Positions 16,277-25,067 of a stretch of DNA of 35,888 nt are shown here, piece by piece. Source of the DNA: Burkholderiales bacterium (lineage in GTDB: Bacteria; Pseudomonadota; Gammaproteobacteria; Burkholderiales; Usitatibacteraceae); NCBI GenBank assembly GCA_019634955.1, contig JAHCAK010000037.1, positions 1 to 35,888 of the forward strand, in the 5' to 3' direction. The notes under the pieces are model-generated. The model had not been told where the DNA came from. It made no database searches and saw nothing but the letters and a program-made list of their open reading frames with translations. The stretch's first letter is position 1. Each line of letters opens with the position of its first letter. The translations under genes and the position numbers were made by a program.

Positions 16277-17444
16277 GAGCGGCCGAAGACGATGCGCTCG
16301 TCGGCGAGGAGCCGCGCCACGGCGGCCACCGCCAGCGCCGCCAGCGCGAGCGACACGCCTGCGGGCACCAGCGCGTCGAAGGCCGTGAGCCCGTCGCCGC
16401 GCAGCACGCGCGTGAGCGCCATGAGGCTGCCCAGCACCGGCACGGCCGCCTGCCACGCGGCCTCCCGCGCGCCGCTGAACATCACCACCAGCGGGATGAA
16501 GGAGACGGCCGTGGCGAGGTAGCTCACGTAGGTCTGCGCCTCGCGGTAGGACCGGCCGTAGGTGGAAATCAGCATCTGCGCGGCCGAAGTGAGCGCGGCG
16601 AGCGGCACCACGACGGCCACGAAGCGCGCGTACTCCGGCAGGCCGAACTGCAGCAGCGCCGGCAGCCGGCTCTCGGCGTAGAAGGCCGCGGCCAGCACGA
16701 ACCCGCCGAGCGTGACGATGGCCACGAGCGAGGCGCTGGCCCACGCGGCGAGCCACTTGCCGACGGCGAAGGCGGCGGGCGGCACGGGGTTGGCGAGGAG
16801 GGGCTCGAGCGAGCCGCGCTCGCGCTCGCCGGCGGTGGCGTCGATGGCGAGCGTCATCCCGCCCAGGAGAGGCGCGAGGATGGCGAACATCGGGATGAGG
16901 AAGAGCAGCACGGCGCCTCTCTGCCGGGGGGTGGCGGCGTTGACGCGCTCCACCTTGACGGTCTCGTTGACGGATGGGCTCACGCCACGGGCCATGAGGC
17001 GCAGGGTGGCGGTCTCGCGGTTGAAGGCTTCCAGCAGGCGCTCGGACTGGCGGATGGCGGGCGAGGCCTCGGTGCGGGAATCGTCGAAGACCAGCTCCAC
17101 GCGCGCGGCCTCGTGGGCGAGCCAGCGCTCGTGGAAATCCGGCGGCACGACGATCACCGCGTCGAGGCGGCCCGCCTTCACGCGCGCGGCGTAGTCCGGC
17201 GGGGCCTTCTCCACCTCAACGTCCGCCCGGGCCAGGAAGTTGACGAGCGCGGGCGCGTTCTCCGCACCGGCGAGCCGCACCTTGAGGGTCGTCGCGCGCT
17301 CCTCGAGCCCCGAGACGAACTGGGCGATGAGCACCAGCGTCAGCGGCCCGGTGACCACGGAGGCCACCAGCACCATGAGCGCCGTGCGCCGGTCGCGCAG
17401 CGCGTCGCGCGCCTCCTTGAGGAAGACGGTGAGGATGCGCCCCA

Positions 17445-17448
<4 letters not shown>
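16273..17448 (-). CDS. ABC-2 type export permease (NatB-like)
   Basis: This is the membrane subunit of an ABC-2 exporter, with 391 residues. Layout: an N-terminal helix (about 22-45), a large extracytoplasmic domain (about 50-190), then five or six helices. Between the first two of these is a conserved segment, AGERERGSLEPLLANPVPP, the coupling motif of the NatB/ABC-2 family. ATG 17448 overlaps the ATPase gene stop by 4 nt (ATGA). NatB-type proteins export sodium in Bacillus, but relatives carry other substrates, so the cargo is not settled by sequence. Confidence 0.82.
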
Positions 17449-18172
<724 letters not shown>

Positions 18173-18176
<4 letters not shown>

Positions 18177-19624
18177 GGCCGCGCCTTCGCCGGCAGGACG
18201 AAGAGCGGGCGCGGCAGCCGCTCGAGGCAGGCGAAGTCCAGCCCCGCGGCGCTGCCGGCGCGGATGAAGCGCTCGATCAACCGCGGCGCGCAGCCGTGCC
18301 CGCTCACGCCGTGGGCCAATCGCGGCGCCACCGCGTGGCGCGCGTTGGGCAGCGTCGCGCGCACCGCCTCGCCATGGCGCGGCGGCGTGGCGGGGTCGAG
18401 GCCGCCGGAGAGGATGAGCACGGGCGTGTCGGCGCGCACGGGGTCGAGGTAGTCCGCCGGCAGCTTCGCCCGCGGCCACACGGCGCAGGCGCGCAGGAAG
18501 TCGTCGACGAGCGCGCGGCCGAAGAGCGCGCGAGAGGCCGCCGCGAGGTCGTCGGCCGTGATGGCCGGCACGTCCTCGGCGCACAGCACGGAAAGGTGCA
18601 TCCCCACCGCGAGGTTCTCCTCGAGGCGGTGGGCGAAGGCGAGGTTCTGGGCCAGCAACGGGTTGAAGTCGCCGCCGGCGGCGCGCTGGATGGCCAGCGG
18701 CAGCAGGCTCGCGATCTCGGGCGAGTACAGGGGGCGGAAGAGCCCGGCGAGCAGCACGTTTTCCGTGACCCGCACGGGCTGGCCCTCCCCCGTGACCGGG
18801 TCGTCGATGCGCGTGGCGGCGGGCGCCTTCGCCAGGCGCGCGCGAAGCCTGTCGACCTCCCCGCGCAGGCCCGGGTAGGCCTCGCGGCAGGCGGTCTCGC
18901 CCTCGCAATCGGCCAGCAGCTTCACGAAGGCCGCCTCCCCGTCCGCGACGAACGACAGCGGAAGCTTCATGCCGGGCGGCGCCACGCCGTCGAGCGTCGC
19001 CGTGCGCACGCGCCCCGGGTGGCGGCGCACCAGCTCCAGCGCCACGCGCGTGCCGTAGGAGCCGCCCCAGAGGTTCACGCGCGCGTAGCCCAGCGCGCCG
19101 AGCACCTCGTCGAAGTCGGCCACCGCGGGCGGGGTGGCGTAGTGGCGCGGGTCGGCGTCGAGGGAGGCGAGGCACTCGCGCACCCGCTTCTCCGGCAGCG
19201 ATTCCTCGAAGAGCGCCTGCAGGGCCTCATCCTTCGGCGTCGGGCAGGCGAGCGCGTGCGAGCGGCCCGTGCCGCGCTGGTCGATGAGGACGATGTCGCG
19301 CGTGTCGTTCAGCTTCGAGAAGAGCGGCGCCACCTGCGAGGCGAGCGCGATCGCCCCCTGCCCCGGCCCGCCGGCCAGGACGAGCACGGGGTCGGGCTCC
19401 GGTGCGCGCCGCCGCGCGGGAATCACCGCGACCTGGATTGCGATGCGCCGGCCGGCCTTCGCCTCGCGGTCCTCCCAGACCTCGTGGCTGCCGCAGCGCG
19501 CCGGGCGTTCCAGCCCCGGCAGCCGGCACTCGGCGAGCGCGAGCGTGCCCCGCCCCTCCGGCGCGGGCGCGCAGCCGGCGGCGGCGAGGAGCAGGCCGGC
19601 GATCGCGAGGCGCGCCGCGCGCAT
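18173..19624 (-). CDS. Alpha/beta-hydrolase lipoprotein (TAP-like peptidase family)
   Basis: The product has 483 residues and a lipoprotein signal ending LAAAGC (Cys18). The alpha/beta-hydrolase core shows an oxyanion loop LVLAGGPGQGAI, the IDQRGTGRS strand, nucleophile Ser189 in NLWGGSYGTR, an acid in ILSGGLDPATP and a likely histidine in AHGVSGHGC. The C-terminal segment is the TAP-like domain of tripeptidyl aminopeptidases and proline iminopeptidases. It probably hydrolyses peptides or small esters at the cell envelope. The start shares one base with the sbtB stop (TGATG). Confidence 0.85.
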
Positions 19625-19929
19625 CAGGAGAACTTCTCCGGGCGCAGCACCTGCGCGTCCGCGAGGAACATCGTCACCGAGTAGTCGGCGCAGTAGGTCG
19701 CGAGCACGTGCCGTGCGATCGCCTCGGCGACCGCCTCCGTCGCGATGACCTTCATCTCGATGGAGCGGTCGGCCTCCCAGTCACCTTCGCGGGTGCCGTG
19801 CCGCCCGCCGCCCCGTACGTCGTGCACGGTGTAACCCTGCGCCCCGAGGCGCCGCGCGTCGGCCACGAGCGACCTCTCGAGCGCCGCCTCGGCGATGATC
19901 ACCAGCAGTTTTCGCGGATGGGTGTCCAT
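19624..19929 (-). CDS. sbtB: SbtB-like PII family protein
   Basis: The product has 101 residues with a PII-like fold. The N-terminal strand KLLVIIAEAALERSLVADARRLGAQGYTV is followed by a glycine-rich T-loop region (DVRGGGRHGTREGDWEADRSIEMKV, split here) and a second beta-alpha-beta unit. In cyanobacteria SbtB binds adenine nucleotides and regulates the bicarbonate transporter SbtA. Here the gene starts 2 nt after an sbtA-like gene, which is the basis for the name. The C-terminal redox motif CGPxGC seen in some SbtB proteins is absent. Confidence 0.82.
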   Translation of the reverse strand: MDTHPRKLLVIIAEAALERSLVADARRLGAQGYTVHDVRGGGRHGTREGDWEADRSIEMKVIATEAVAEAIARHVLATYCADYSVTMFLADAQVLRPEKFS

Positions 19930-19931
19930 GG

Positions 19932-20870
19932 TCAGGCCGCCGCGGCCGCGGCGATGCGGTGGTAGAGGGGGATGCCGACGATGATGTTGAACGGAAACGT
20001 GATGCCCAGGGCGGCCGTGAGGGAAAGCGCCGGGCTCGCCTCGGGAATCGCGATGCGCATCGCGGTGGGCGCGGCGATGTAGGAGGCGCTGGCCGCAAGC
20101 GTGGCGAGGATGGCCGCCCCGCCCACCGAGAAGCCCAGGGCCGTTCCCGCCCACGCGCCGGCGGCGCCGAAGGCGACGGGTGCGGCGATCGCGAAGGCGG
20201 GAAGGAAGGCGCCGCCGCGCCGCAGGTCGCGCAACTGGCTGGCCACCACGAGGCCCATCTCCAGCAGGAAGATCGCGAGCACGCCCTTGAAGAGGTCCAC
20301 GAACAGGGGCTTCAGCGCCGTAAACCGTTCCGGGCCCGCGGCCCAGCCGATCGCGAGCCCGCCGATGAGCAGCACGATGCCCTTGCCGAGGAAGACCTCG
20401 TGCGCGAGCCGCCCCCAGGCCACGCGCCCCGGCGCGTGCAGGCGCGCCAGCGCGATGCCCACGAGGATGCCGGGCACCTCGAGCAGCGCCACGAAGAGCG
20501 CCATGTAGGGCTCGTGGGCGATGCCGCGCGAGGCGAGCCAGCCCGTGGCCACGGCGAAGGTGACCACGCTCACCGAGCCGTAGTGGCCGGCGATGGAGGC
20601 GCTGTCCGCGACCGGCAGTCGCCCGGCGAAGCGCAGCACCGCGAAGGCCACGACCGGGGTCGCGAACCCGAGCGCGAGCGACCCGGCCACCTGCGCGCCC
20701 AGCCCGTCGAGCGGGTGGCTCGCGAGCTCGACGCCGCCCTTGAGGCCGATGGCGAGCAGCAGGTAGAGGGCGAGCGCCTCGTAGAGGGCCTCCGGAACCT
20801 TGAGGTCGGAGCGCAGCAGCCTCGCGGCGAGGCCCAGCAGGAAGAAAAGGACGAGGGGATCGGGCAGCAA
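19932..20870 (-). CDS. sbtA: SbtA-like sodium-dependent bicarbonate transporter
   Basis: The product has 312 residues with about ten membrane helices. It fits the SbtA family (formerly DUF897): LPDPLVLFFLLG, then DLKVPEALYEALALYLLLAIGLKGGVEL split over helix 2, GHYGSVSVVTF and LLEMGLVVASQL. The family imports bicarbonate with sodium. TTG 20870 is chosen because homology begins there and a TATACT (-10-like) lies at 20901-20906. ATG 20924 is in frame but would sit upstream of that element. It is followed by an sbtB-like gene, as in cyanobacteria. No carboxysome or RuBisCO gene is near. Confidence 0.85.
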   Translation of the reverse strand: MLPDPLVLFFLLGLAARLLRSDLKVPEALYEALALYLLLAIGLKGGVELASHPLDGLGAQVAGSLALGFATPVVAFAVLRFAGRLPVADSASIAGHYGSVSVVTFAVATGWLASRGIAHEPYMALFVALLEVPGILVGIALARLHAPGRVAWGRLAHEVFLGKGIVLLIGGLAIGWAAGPERFTALKPLFVDLFKGVLAIFLLEMGLVVASQLRDLRRGGAFLPAFAIAAPVAFGAAGAWAGTALGFSVGGAAILATLAASASYIAAPTAMRIAIPEASPALSLTAALGITFPFNIIVGIPLYHRIAAAAAA

Positions 20871-20931
20871 GGCGTTGGGCGCGGTGCGAAGCTCGCGCGC
20901 AGTATAGCCGCTGCGCGCTACCATTCCCGGC

Positions 20932-21540
20932 ATGGCCACGCCCGAATTCCCGCGCTCGGACCCCGCCTCCCCCGAGTTCTGGGACATGCGCTACCGGGCC
21001 GCCTTTACCCCCTGGGACGCCGGCGCGGTGCCCGCGCGGTTGCGCGACTTCGTCGCCGGCCACCCGCCGGCCGGCCCCGTCCTCGTGCCGGGCTGCGGCA
21101 CGGGCCACGACGTGCGGTTCCTCGCCGAGGCCGGCTTCGAGGTGCTGGGCGTCGATTTCAGCGCGGCGGCGATCGCGGCGGCGGCAGCCGTCGCGGGCCC
21201 CTTCGCCTCGCGGCTTCGCCAGGGCGACTTCTTCGGCCACGGCCTGGACGGCCCGTGGGCCATGGTCTACGAGAGGGCCTTCCTCTGCTCGCTGCACCGC
21301 CGGCGCTGGCCGGACTGGAGCAGGCGCGTGGCCGAGCTCCTTGTCCCGGGTGGGCTGTTGGCGGGATTCTTCTTCTTCGGGGACGGCGAGCGCGGGCCAC
21401 CCTACCCGCTCGCGAGCCAGGCGGAGCTTGACACTCTCCTCTCCGGCGCCTTCGAGCGCCGCGAGGATCTCGCCGTCGAGGAATCGATCCCCGTGTTCGC
21501 GAAGCGCGAGCGCTGGCAGGTGTGGCGGCGCCGCGGCTAG
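20932..21540 (+). CDS. TPMT-like SAM-dependent methyltransferase
   Basis: The product has 202 residues. It fits the thiopurine S-methyltransferase family: FWDMRYRAAFTPWDAG at the N-terminus, SAM motif I VLVPGCGTGHDVRFLA (about 50-65), motif II VLGVDFSAAAI (about 70), and a catalytic-side segment YERAFLCSLHRRRWPDW. In bacteria this family methylates thiols or inorganic Se/Te/S compounds; the actual substrate is unknown. A TACCAT lies 7 nt before ATG 20932, so the mRNA may be leaderless. Its TAG stop shares CTAG with the converging EAL gene. Confidence 0.83.
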   Translation: MATPEFPRSDPASPEFWDMRYRAAFTPWDAGAVPARLRDFVAGHPPAGPVLVPGCGTGHDVRFLAEAGFEVLGVDFSAAAIAAAAAVAGPFASRLRQGDFFGHGLDGPWAMVYERAFLCSLHRRRWPDWSRRVAELLVPGGLLAGFFFFGDGERGPPYPLASQAELDTLLSGAFERREDLAVEESIPVFAKRERWQVWRRRG

Positions 21541-22250
21541 GCGAGCGTCGCGCCCGGCCGGCCGATATACCAGCCCTGCGCCATCGCCACCCCGATGCGC
21601 CGCACGGCCCGCAGGTCCTCGGCGCCCTCGATCCCCTCGGCGATCACCTGCGAGCCGCAACGCCGCGCGATGTGGTGGATCGAGCGCAGGAACTGGCGCT
21701 TGACGGCGTCGCGCGCGATGCCGCGCACGAAGTGCTTGTCGGCCTTCACGAACTCCGGGCGCAGTTCCGACCACAGGCGCAGGGTCGAGAAGCCCTCGCC
21801 GAGGTCGTCCAGCGCCACCCGGAACCCCATCGAGCGGTAGAGCAGCAGCGACTCTCGCAGGTGGCGCATGGTGATGGCCGGGAAGTCCTCGGTGAGTTCT
21901 ATCACGACGCTCGCCGGGGGCAGCGCCAGCGCCTCGAGGAAGCGGCGGGCACGGCCCGGGTCGAAGCCGCGGCGTTGCACCAGCCGCGGCGACATGTTGA
22001 GGAAGAGCAGCCCCCGCGACCCGTTGGCCGCGAAGGCCTTGAGCGTCTCCTGGATGCAGACGATGGCGAGCGCCTCGTAGCAGCCGCCCTCGCGGGCGGC
22101 GGCGAAGAGCGCCGTGGGCGATTCGAGCCAGGTGCCCGCCGGCCCGCGCACGAGGGCCTCGTGGCCGACGATGCCGCCGTCGGCCAGGGCGAGGATCGGC
22201 TGGAAGACGACCGTGATCGCCCTTCGCTCGAGCACCTCGCCCAGGTGCAT
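21537..22250 (-). CDS. Stand-alone EAL-domain protein (predicted c-di-GMP phosphodiesterase)
   Basis: The 237 residues form an EAL domain only, with no sensor or GGDEF domain. Expected catalytic residues are present: Glu31 (HEALVRG), Asn85 (LFLNMSP), Glu118 (IELTED), Asp148/149 (LDDLGEGFS), Lys169 (VKADKHFV), Glu205 (AEGIE) and Gln225 (AQGWYIGRP). The usual DDFGTG reads DDLGEG, which alters loop 6, so activity could be reduced or the protein could act by binding. ATG 22250 lies 11 nt after the dienelactone hydrolase stop, so the two may be co-transcribed. Confidence 0.87.
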   Translation of the reverse strand: MHLGEVLERRAITVVFQPILALADGGIVGHEALVRGPAGTWLESPTALFAAAREGGCYEALAIVCIQETLKAFAANGSRGLLFLNMSPRLVQRRGFDPGRARRFLEALALPPASVVIELTEDFPAITMRHLRESLLLYRSMGFRVALDDLGEGFSTLRLWSELRPEFVKADKHFVRGIARDAVKRQFLRSIHHIARRCGSQVIAEGIEGAEDLRAVRRIGVAMAQGWYIGRPGATLA

Positions 22251-22261
22251 GGCGCGCTCCC

Positions 22262-23125
22262 TCAGGCCACGCCGTGCTTCTTGAACCAGTCGAGGAGGCG
22301 CTTCCAGCCATCCTGCGCCGCTTCCTTGCGGTAGCTGGGGCGGTAGTCGGCGTGGAAGCCGTGCGGCATGTCCGGGTAGAGGTGGATCTCCGAGGGCTTG
22401 CCGGCCGCCTTCAGCGCGGCGCGCATCTTCTCGACGGTGTCGTTGGGGATGCCCGCGTCGGCCCCGCCGTAGAGGCCCAGCACGGGCGCGTTGATGTCCT
22501 TCACGACGTCGATGGGATTCCTCGGCGTCATCTCGCTCGCCTGGCCGACCACGCGGCCGTACCAGGCCACGCCCGCCTTCACCTTCGGGTTGTGCGCGGC
22601 GTACATCCAGGTGATGCGCCCGCCCCAGCAGAAGCCGGTGACGGCGAGTTTCCCCGCATCCCCGCCGTTGGCCGCGGCCCACGCGGCGGCCGCGTCGAGA
22701 TCCGCCATCACCTGCGCGTCGGGGACCTTCGCCACGATGGGGCGGATCTGGTCGATGTCGGTGAGCTTCGAGACGTCGCCCTGGCGAGCGTAGAGCTCGG
22801 GAGCGATGGCGAGGTAGCCCGCCTTGGCCAGGCGCCGGCACACGTCCTTGATGTGCTCGTGCACGCCGAAGATCTCCTGCACCACCAGCACCGTCGGCAG
22901 GTTCTTCCCGCCGGCGGGCATGGCGCGGTAGGCCGGCACCTGGCCGTCCTTCACGGGGATCTTCACCTCCCCCGCCGTGAGGCCCTGCGCGTCGGTGGTG
23001 ACCTGCGTCGAGGCCGCCACGGGCTGGACGGCGGCGGCGAATCCGGTGGCGAGCGTCGTCATGACGAAATCCCTTCGGGTGAAGTGGGCCTTCGGCTCGA
23101 AATTGATGAAGTCGGGGTTGCGCAT
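22262..23125 (-). CDS. Dienelactone hydrolase family protein with Tat-like signal
   Basis: The product has 287 residues. The N-terminus [19 protein letters not shown] is a Tat-type signal with Arg17-Arg18, so export of a folded enzyme is likely. The alpha/beta-hydrolase domain has the DLH triad: Cys166 (GFCWGG), Asp223 (YGGADAGIP) and His255 (PHGFH). Classical DLH opens dienelactones in chloroaromatic breakdown, but most homologues have unknown ester or lactone substrates. ATG 23125 is chosen because it gives the standard N-terminus. The EAL gene follows. Confidence 0.88.
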   Translation of the reverse strand: MRNPDFINFEPKAHFTRRDFVMTTLATGFAAAVQPVAASTQVTTDAQGLTAGEVKIPVKDGQVPAYRAMPAGGKNLPTVLVVQEIFGVHEHIKDVCRRLAKAGYLAIAPELYARQGDVSKLTDIDQIRPIVAKVPDAQVMADLDAAAAWAAANGGDAGKLAVTGFCWGGRITWMYAAHNPKVKAGVAWYGRVVGQASEMTPRNPIDVVKDINAPVLGLYGGADAGIPNDTVEKMRAALKAAGKPSEIHLYPDMPHGFHADYRPSYRKEAAQDGWKRLLDWFKKHGVA

Positions 23126-23198
23126 GGGTCCTCGTTCGTGGGTCGGGTGGAGTCGCCTGTGACAGCGAGCGGCGATTATAGGTCCCGGCCCCAAAAGA

Positions 23199-23224
23199 AA
23201 AAGGGTGCCTTTCGGCACCCTTTT
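23199..23224 (-). terminator. Rho-independent terminator of dksA
   Basis: A perfect 11-bp stem (23199-23209 with 23214-23224) with a 4-nt loop lies 20 nt beyond the dksA stop. On the minus strand it is followed by TTTTTCTTTT. The other strand also ends the stem in TTTT, so it may work both ways. It separates dksA from the dienelactone hydrolase gene. Confidence 0.9.
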
Positions 23225-23243
23225 CGGCGGGGTTTTGCGCTTG

Positions 23244-23666
23244 CTATTCGCCGTAGAGCTTCTGCTTCATCTCGCGGCGTTCCTGCGCCTCGATGGAGAG
23301 CGTGGCGGTCGGCCGGGCGATGAGGCGCTGCAGCCCGATGGGCTCGCCGGTCTCCTCGCAATAGCCGTAGGAGCCGTCGTCGATGCGGGCGAGCGCCCCG
23401 TCGATCTTCTTGAGGAGCTTCCTCTCGCGGTCGCGGGTGCGAAGCTCGAGGGCGTGCTCCTCCTCCAGGGTGGCGCGGTCGGCCGGGTCCGGGGCGAAGG
23501 AGAGCTCGCGCAGGTGCTCCGTGGTGGCGCCGGCGTTCTCGCGAAGCTGCCGTTGGAGCTCCAGGAGCTTGTCCTTGAAGAAGCGCAGCTGGGCGGCGTT
23601 CATGTACTCCGACTTCGGCATCTTGAGGACTTCGGCCTCGGTCAGCGCTTTCGTCTTGCTTGCCAT
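23244..23666 (-). CDS. dksA: DksA, RNA polymerase-binding transcription factor (cysteine-poor)
   Basis: DksA binds in the RNA polymerase secondary channel and, with ppGpp, tunes rRNA and amino-acid promoters. The 140 residues hold the N-terminal helix, a coiled coil with the tip motif DPADRAT (Asp60, Asp63, Ala65) and a C-terminal globular domain [21 protein letters not shown]. Only Cys103 remains of the four zinc cysteines of E. coli DksA; the other positions read Thr, Ser and Ala. This is the zinc-independent type. It has its own promoter-like sequence and a strong terminator. Confidence 0.9.
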   Translation of the reverse strand: MASKTKALTEAEVLKMPKSEYMNAAQLRFFKDKLLELQRQLRENAGATTEHLRELSFAPDPADRATLEEEHALELRTRDRERKLLKKIDGALARIDDGSYGYCEETGEPIGLQRLIARPTATLSIEAQERREMKQKLYGE

Positions 23667-23729
23667 TTCTCCTCGCTTCTTGTCGCGCGTGGGGCCTGCC
23701 GGAACGCGGGCCCCGTTGGAAAACGGGCT

Positions 23730-23758
23730 AGTTTAGCCGAGCAGGCTCCCCGGAGCAA
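23730..23758 (-). promoter_or_regulatory. Candidate dksA promoter
   Basis: On the minus strand TTGCTC (23753-23758) and TAAACT (23730-23735) are separated by 17 nt, giving a start near 23723. The 5' leader would open with a 6-bp hairpin (23712-23727). The match to consensus is moderate. Confidence 0.35.
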
Positions 23759-23822
23759 TGGATTTTCCACCCGGGAAGCCTTTCCCCCGCCCGCCGTCCT
23801 GGCCCTGCAAGCTCTTGTTTCC

Positions 23823-24785
23823 TCAGGTGGTTTTCGGGTCCTTCGGAGGGAAGGCCAGGCTCGCCGCGATGGCCGCCACGAGGATCGCCCCGACCACCCC
23901 GAGCGACCAGGCCACGGGCACCTTGAAGAAGTCCACGGCGAGCATCTTCAGGCCCACGAAGACCAGGATGGCGCCCAGGCCGTAGGCGAGCAGGTGGAAG
24001 CGGGCCGCCAGGTCCGCGAGCACGAAGTAGAGCGCCCGCAGCCCCAGCACCGCGAAGATGTTGGAGGTCATGACGATGAACGGGTCGTCGGTGATGGCGA
24101 AGATCGCCGGGATGGAGTCCACCGCGAACACGATGTCGGTCACGCCGATGAGCACCAGCACCACGAAGAGCGGCGTGAACCAGCGCTTGCCGCCCTCCTC
24201 CACCCAGTAGCGGTCGCCGTGGAACTGCGGGGTGATCGCGAGGTGGCCGCGCATCCAGCGCAGCACCGGGTTCCTCTCCAGGTCGGGCTTCTCGTCGGCG
24301 AAGAGGATCATCTTCACGCCGGTGGCGAGCAGGAACAGGCCGAAGACGTAGAGGATCCAGTGGAAGCGCGCGATGAGCCAGGCGCCGATGAGGATCATCA
24401 CCACGCGCAGCACGACCGCGCCCAGCACGCCCAGCACGAGGACCTTGCGCTGGCGCTCCGGCGGCACGGCGAAGTAGGTGAAGAGCATCAGGAACACGAA
24501 GATGTTGTCCACCGAGAGGCTCTTCTCGATGAGGTATCCCGTGAGGTACTCCGCCGCCTTCTCGTTGGCCAGCTCGCGGCCGGCCGTGCCGTCGAGCCAG
24601 GCCCAGAGGCCGGCGCCGAAGGCGAGCGCGAGCGCGATCCAGACGACCGACCAGGCGGCGGCGGCCTTCACGCCTACCGCCTGCTCGGTGCGGCGGTCCA
24701 TGACCCAGAGGTCGATCGCGAGGGCGGCCACCACGAAGGCCGCGAAGGTGGCCCAGAGGCCGGGGGTGCCGATGGTGTCGAACAT
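23823..24785 (-). CDS. TerC/Alx family membrane protein (probable manganese exporter)
   Basis: The product has 320 residues with about nine membrane helices. TerC-family signatures are present: EKSLSVDNIFVFLMLF (about 87-102), FFAVP-like YFAVPPERQRKVL, and the second repeat TDIVFAVDSIPAIFAITDDPFIV (about 214-236). Acidic residues within these helices probably bind metal. Members such as E. coli Alx and related MeeF-type proteins export Mn2+. The upstream manganese riboswitch strongly supports that role. ATG 24785 is preceded by GGAG. It is a single-gene transcript. Confidence 0.9.
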   Translation of the reverse strand: MFDTIGTPGLWATFAAFVVAALAIDLWVMDRRTEQAVGVKAAAAWSVVWIALALAFGAGLWAWLDGTAGRELANEKAAEYLTGYLIEKSLSVDNIFVFLMLFTYFAVPPERQRKVLVLGVLGAVVLRVVMILIGAWLIARFHWILYVFGLFLLATGVKMILFADEKPDLERNPVLRWMRGHLAITPQFHGDRYWVEEGGKRWFTPLFVVLVLIGVTDIVFAVDSIPAIFAITDDPFIVMTSNIFAVLGLRALYFVLADLAARFHLLAYGLGAILVFVGLKMLAVDFFKVPVAWSLGVVGAILVAAIAASLAFPPKDPKTT

Positions 24786-24869
24786 GCGGGCTGTCTCCAG
24801 TCGGTAGCTGCGTTGAGCGAAATATCCCCGGCTCGGGCGGACGCCCCCGCACGCGACCTTCAGGCCCGG

Positions 24870-24909
24870 AAAACAAAAAAGACCTTTGCCGCAGTGCGGT
24901 CAAAGGTCT
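24870..24909 (-). terminator. Regulated terminator of the terC leader
   Basis: A 9-bp stem (24901-24909 with 24880-24888), extended by an inner CCGC/GCGG pair, is followed on the minus strand by TTTTTTGTTTT. The 5' arm contains the CCTTTG that also closes helix P1 of the upstream riboswitch aptamer, so terminator and aptamer are mutually exclusive. Confidence 0.85.
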
Positions 24910-24993
24910 CGCTAGCGACGCTTGCGTCGCCCGAAGGACCGGAGCCTCGCGGCCCGGAATGACGATCCCTCGGTAGCAGCTACTCCCCTTTGG
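24901..24993 (-). promoter_or_regulatory. yybP-ykoY manganese riboswitch aptamer
   Basis: The minus strand carries the family hallmarks in order: AAAGGGGAGTAGC (24991 down to 24979), a CGTCATT element, GGGCGACGC, and the closing TAGCGAGACCTTTG ending at 24901. P1 forms between CAAAGG (24992-24987) and CCTTTG (24906-24901). In this family Mn2+ docks the two loops and stabilises P1. Here that would remove the 5' arm of the following terminator and switch terC ON. The position, between a sigma-70 promoter and a TerC/Alx gene, is the classic context. Confidence 0.9.
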
Positions 24994-25009
24994 AGGACAG
25001 CAGCCGCGC

Positions 25010-25037
25010 ATTGTACGGATGCGCGCCGCGCCGTCAA
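25010..25037 (-). promoter_or_regulatory. Sigma-70 promoter of the riboswitch-terC transcript
   Basis: On the minus strand TTGACG (25032-25037) and TACAAT (25010-25015) are spaced by 16 nt, putting the start near 25003, about 10 nt before the aptamer. This is one of the best promoter matches in the window. Confidence 0.75.
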
Positions 25038-25067
25038 GGGGCGCCCGCGCCTTGCTAAACTCCGCCC

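Noticed and set aside
19932-20870. Evidence of autotrophy or a carboxysome cluster from the sbtA-like gene
   Set aside because: No RuBisCO, carbonic anhydrase or shell protein gene is present in the window; the transporter alone does not establish carbon fixation.
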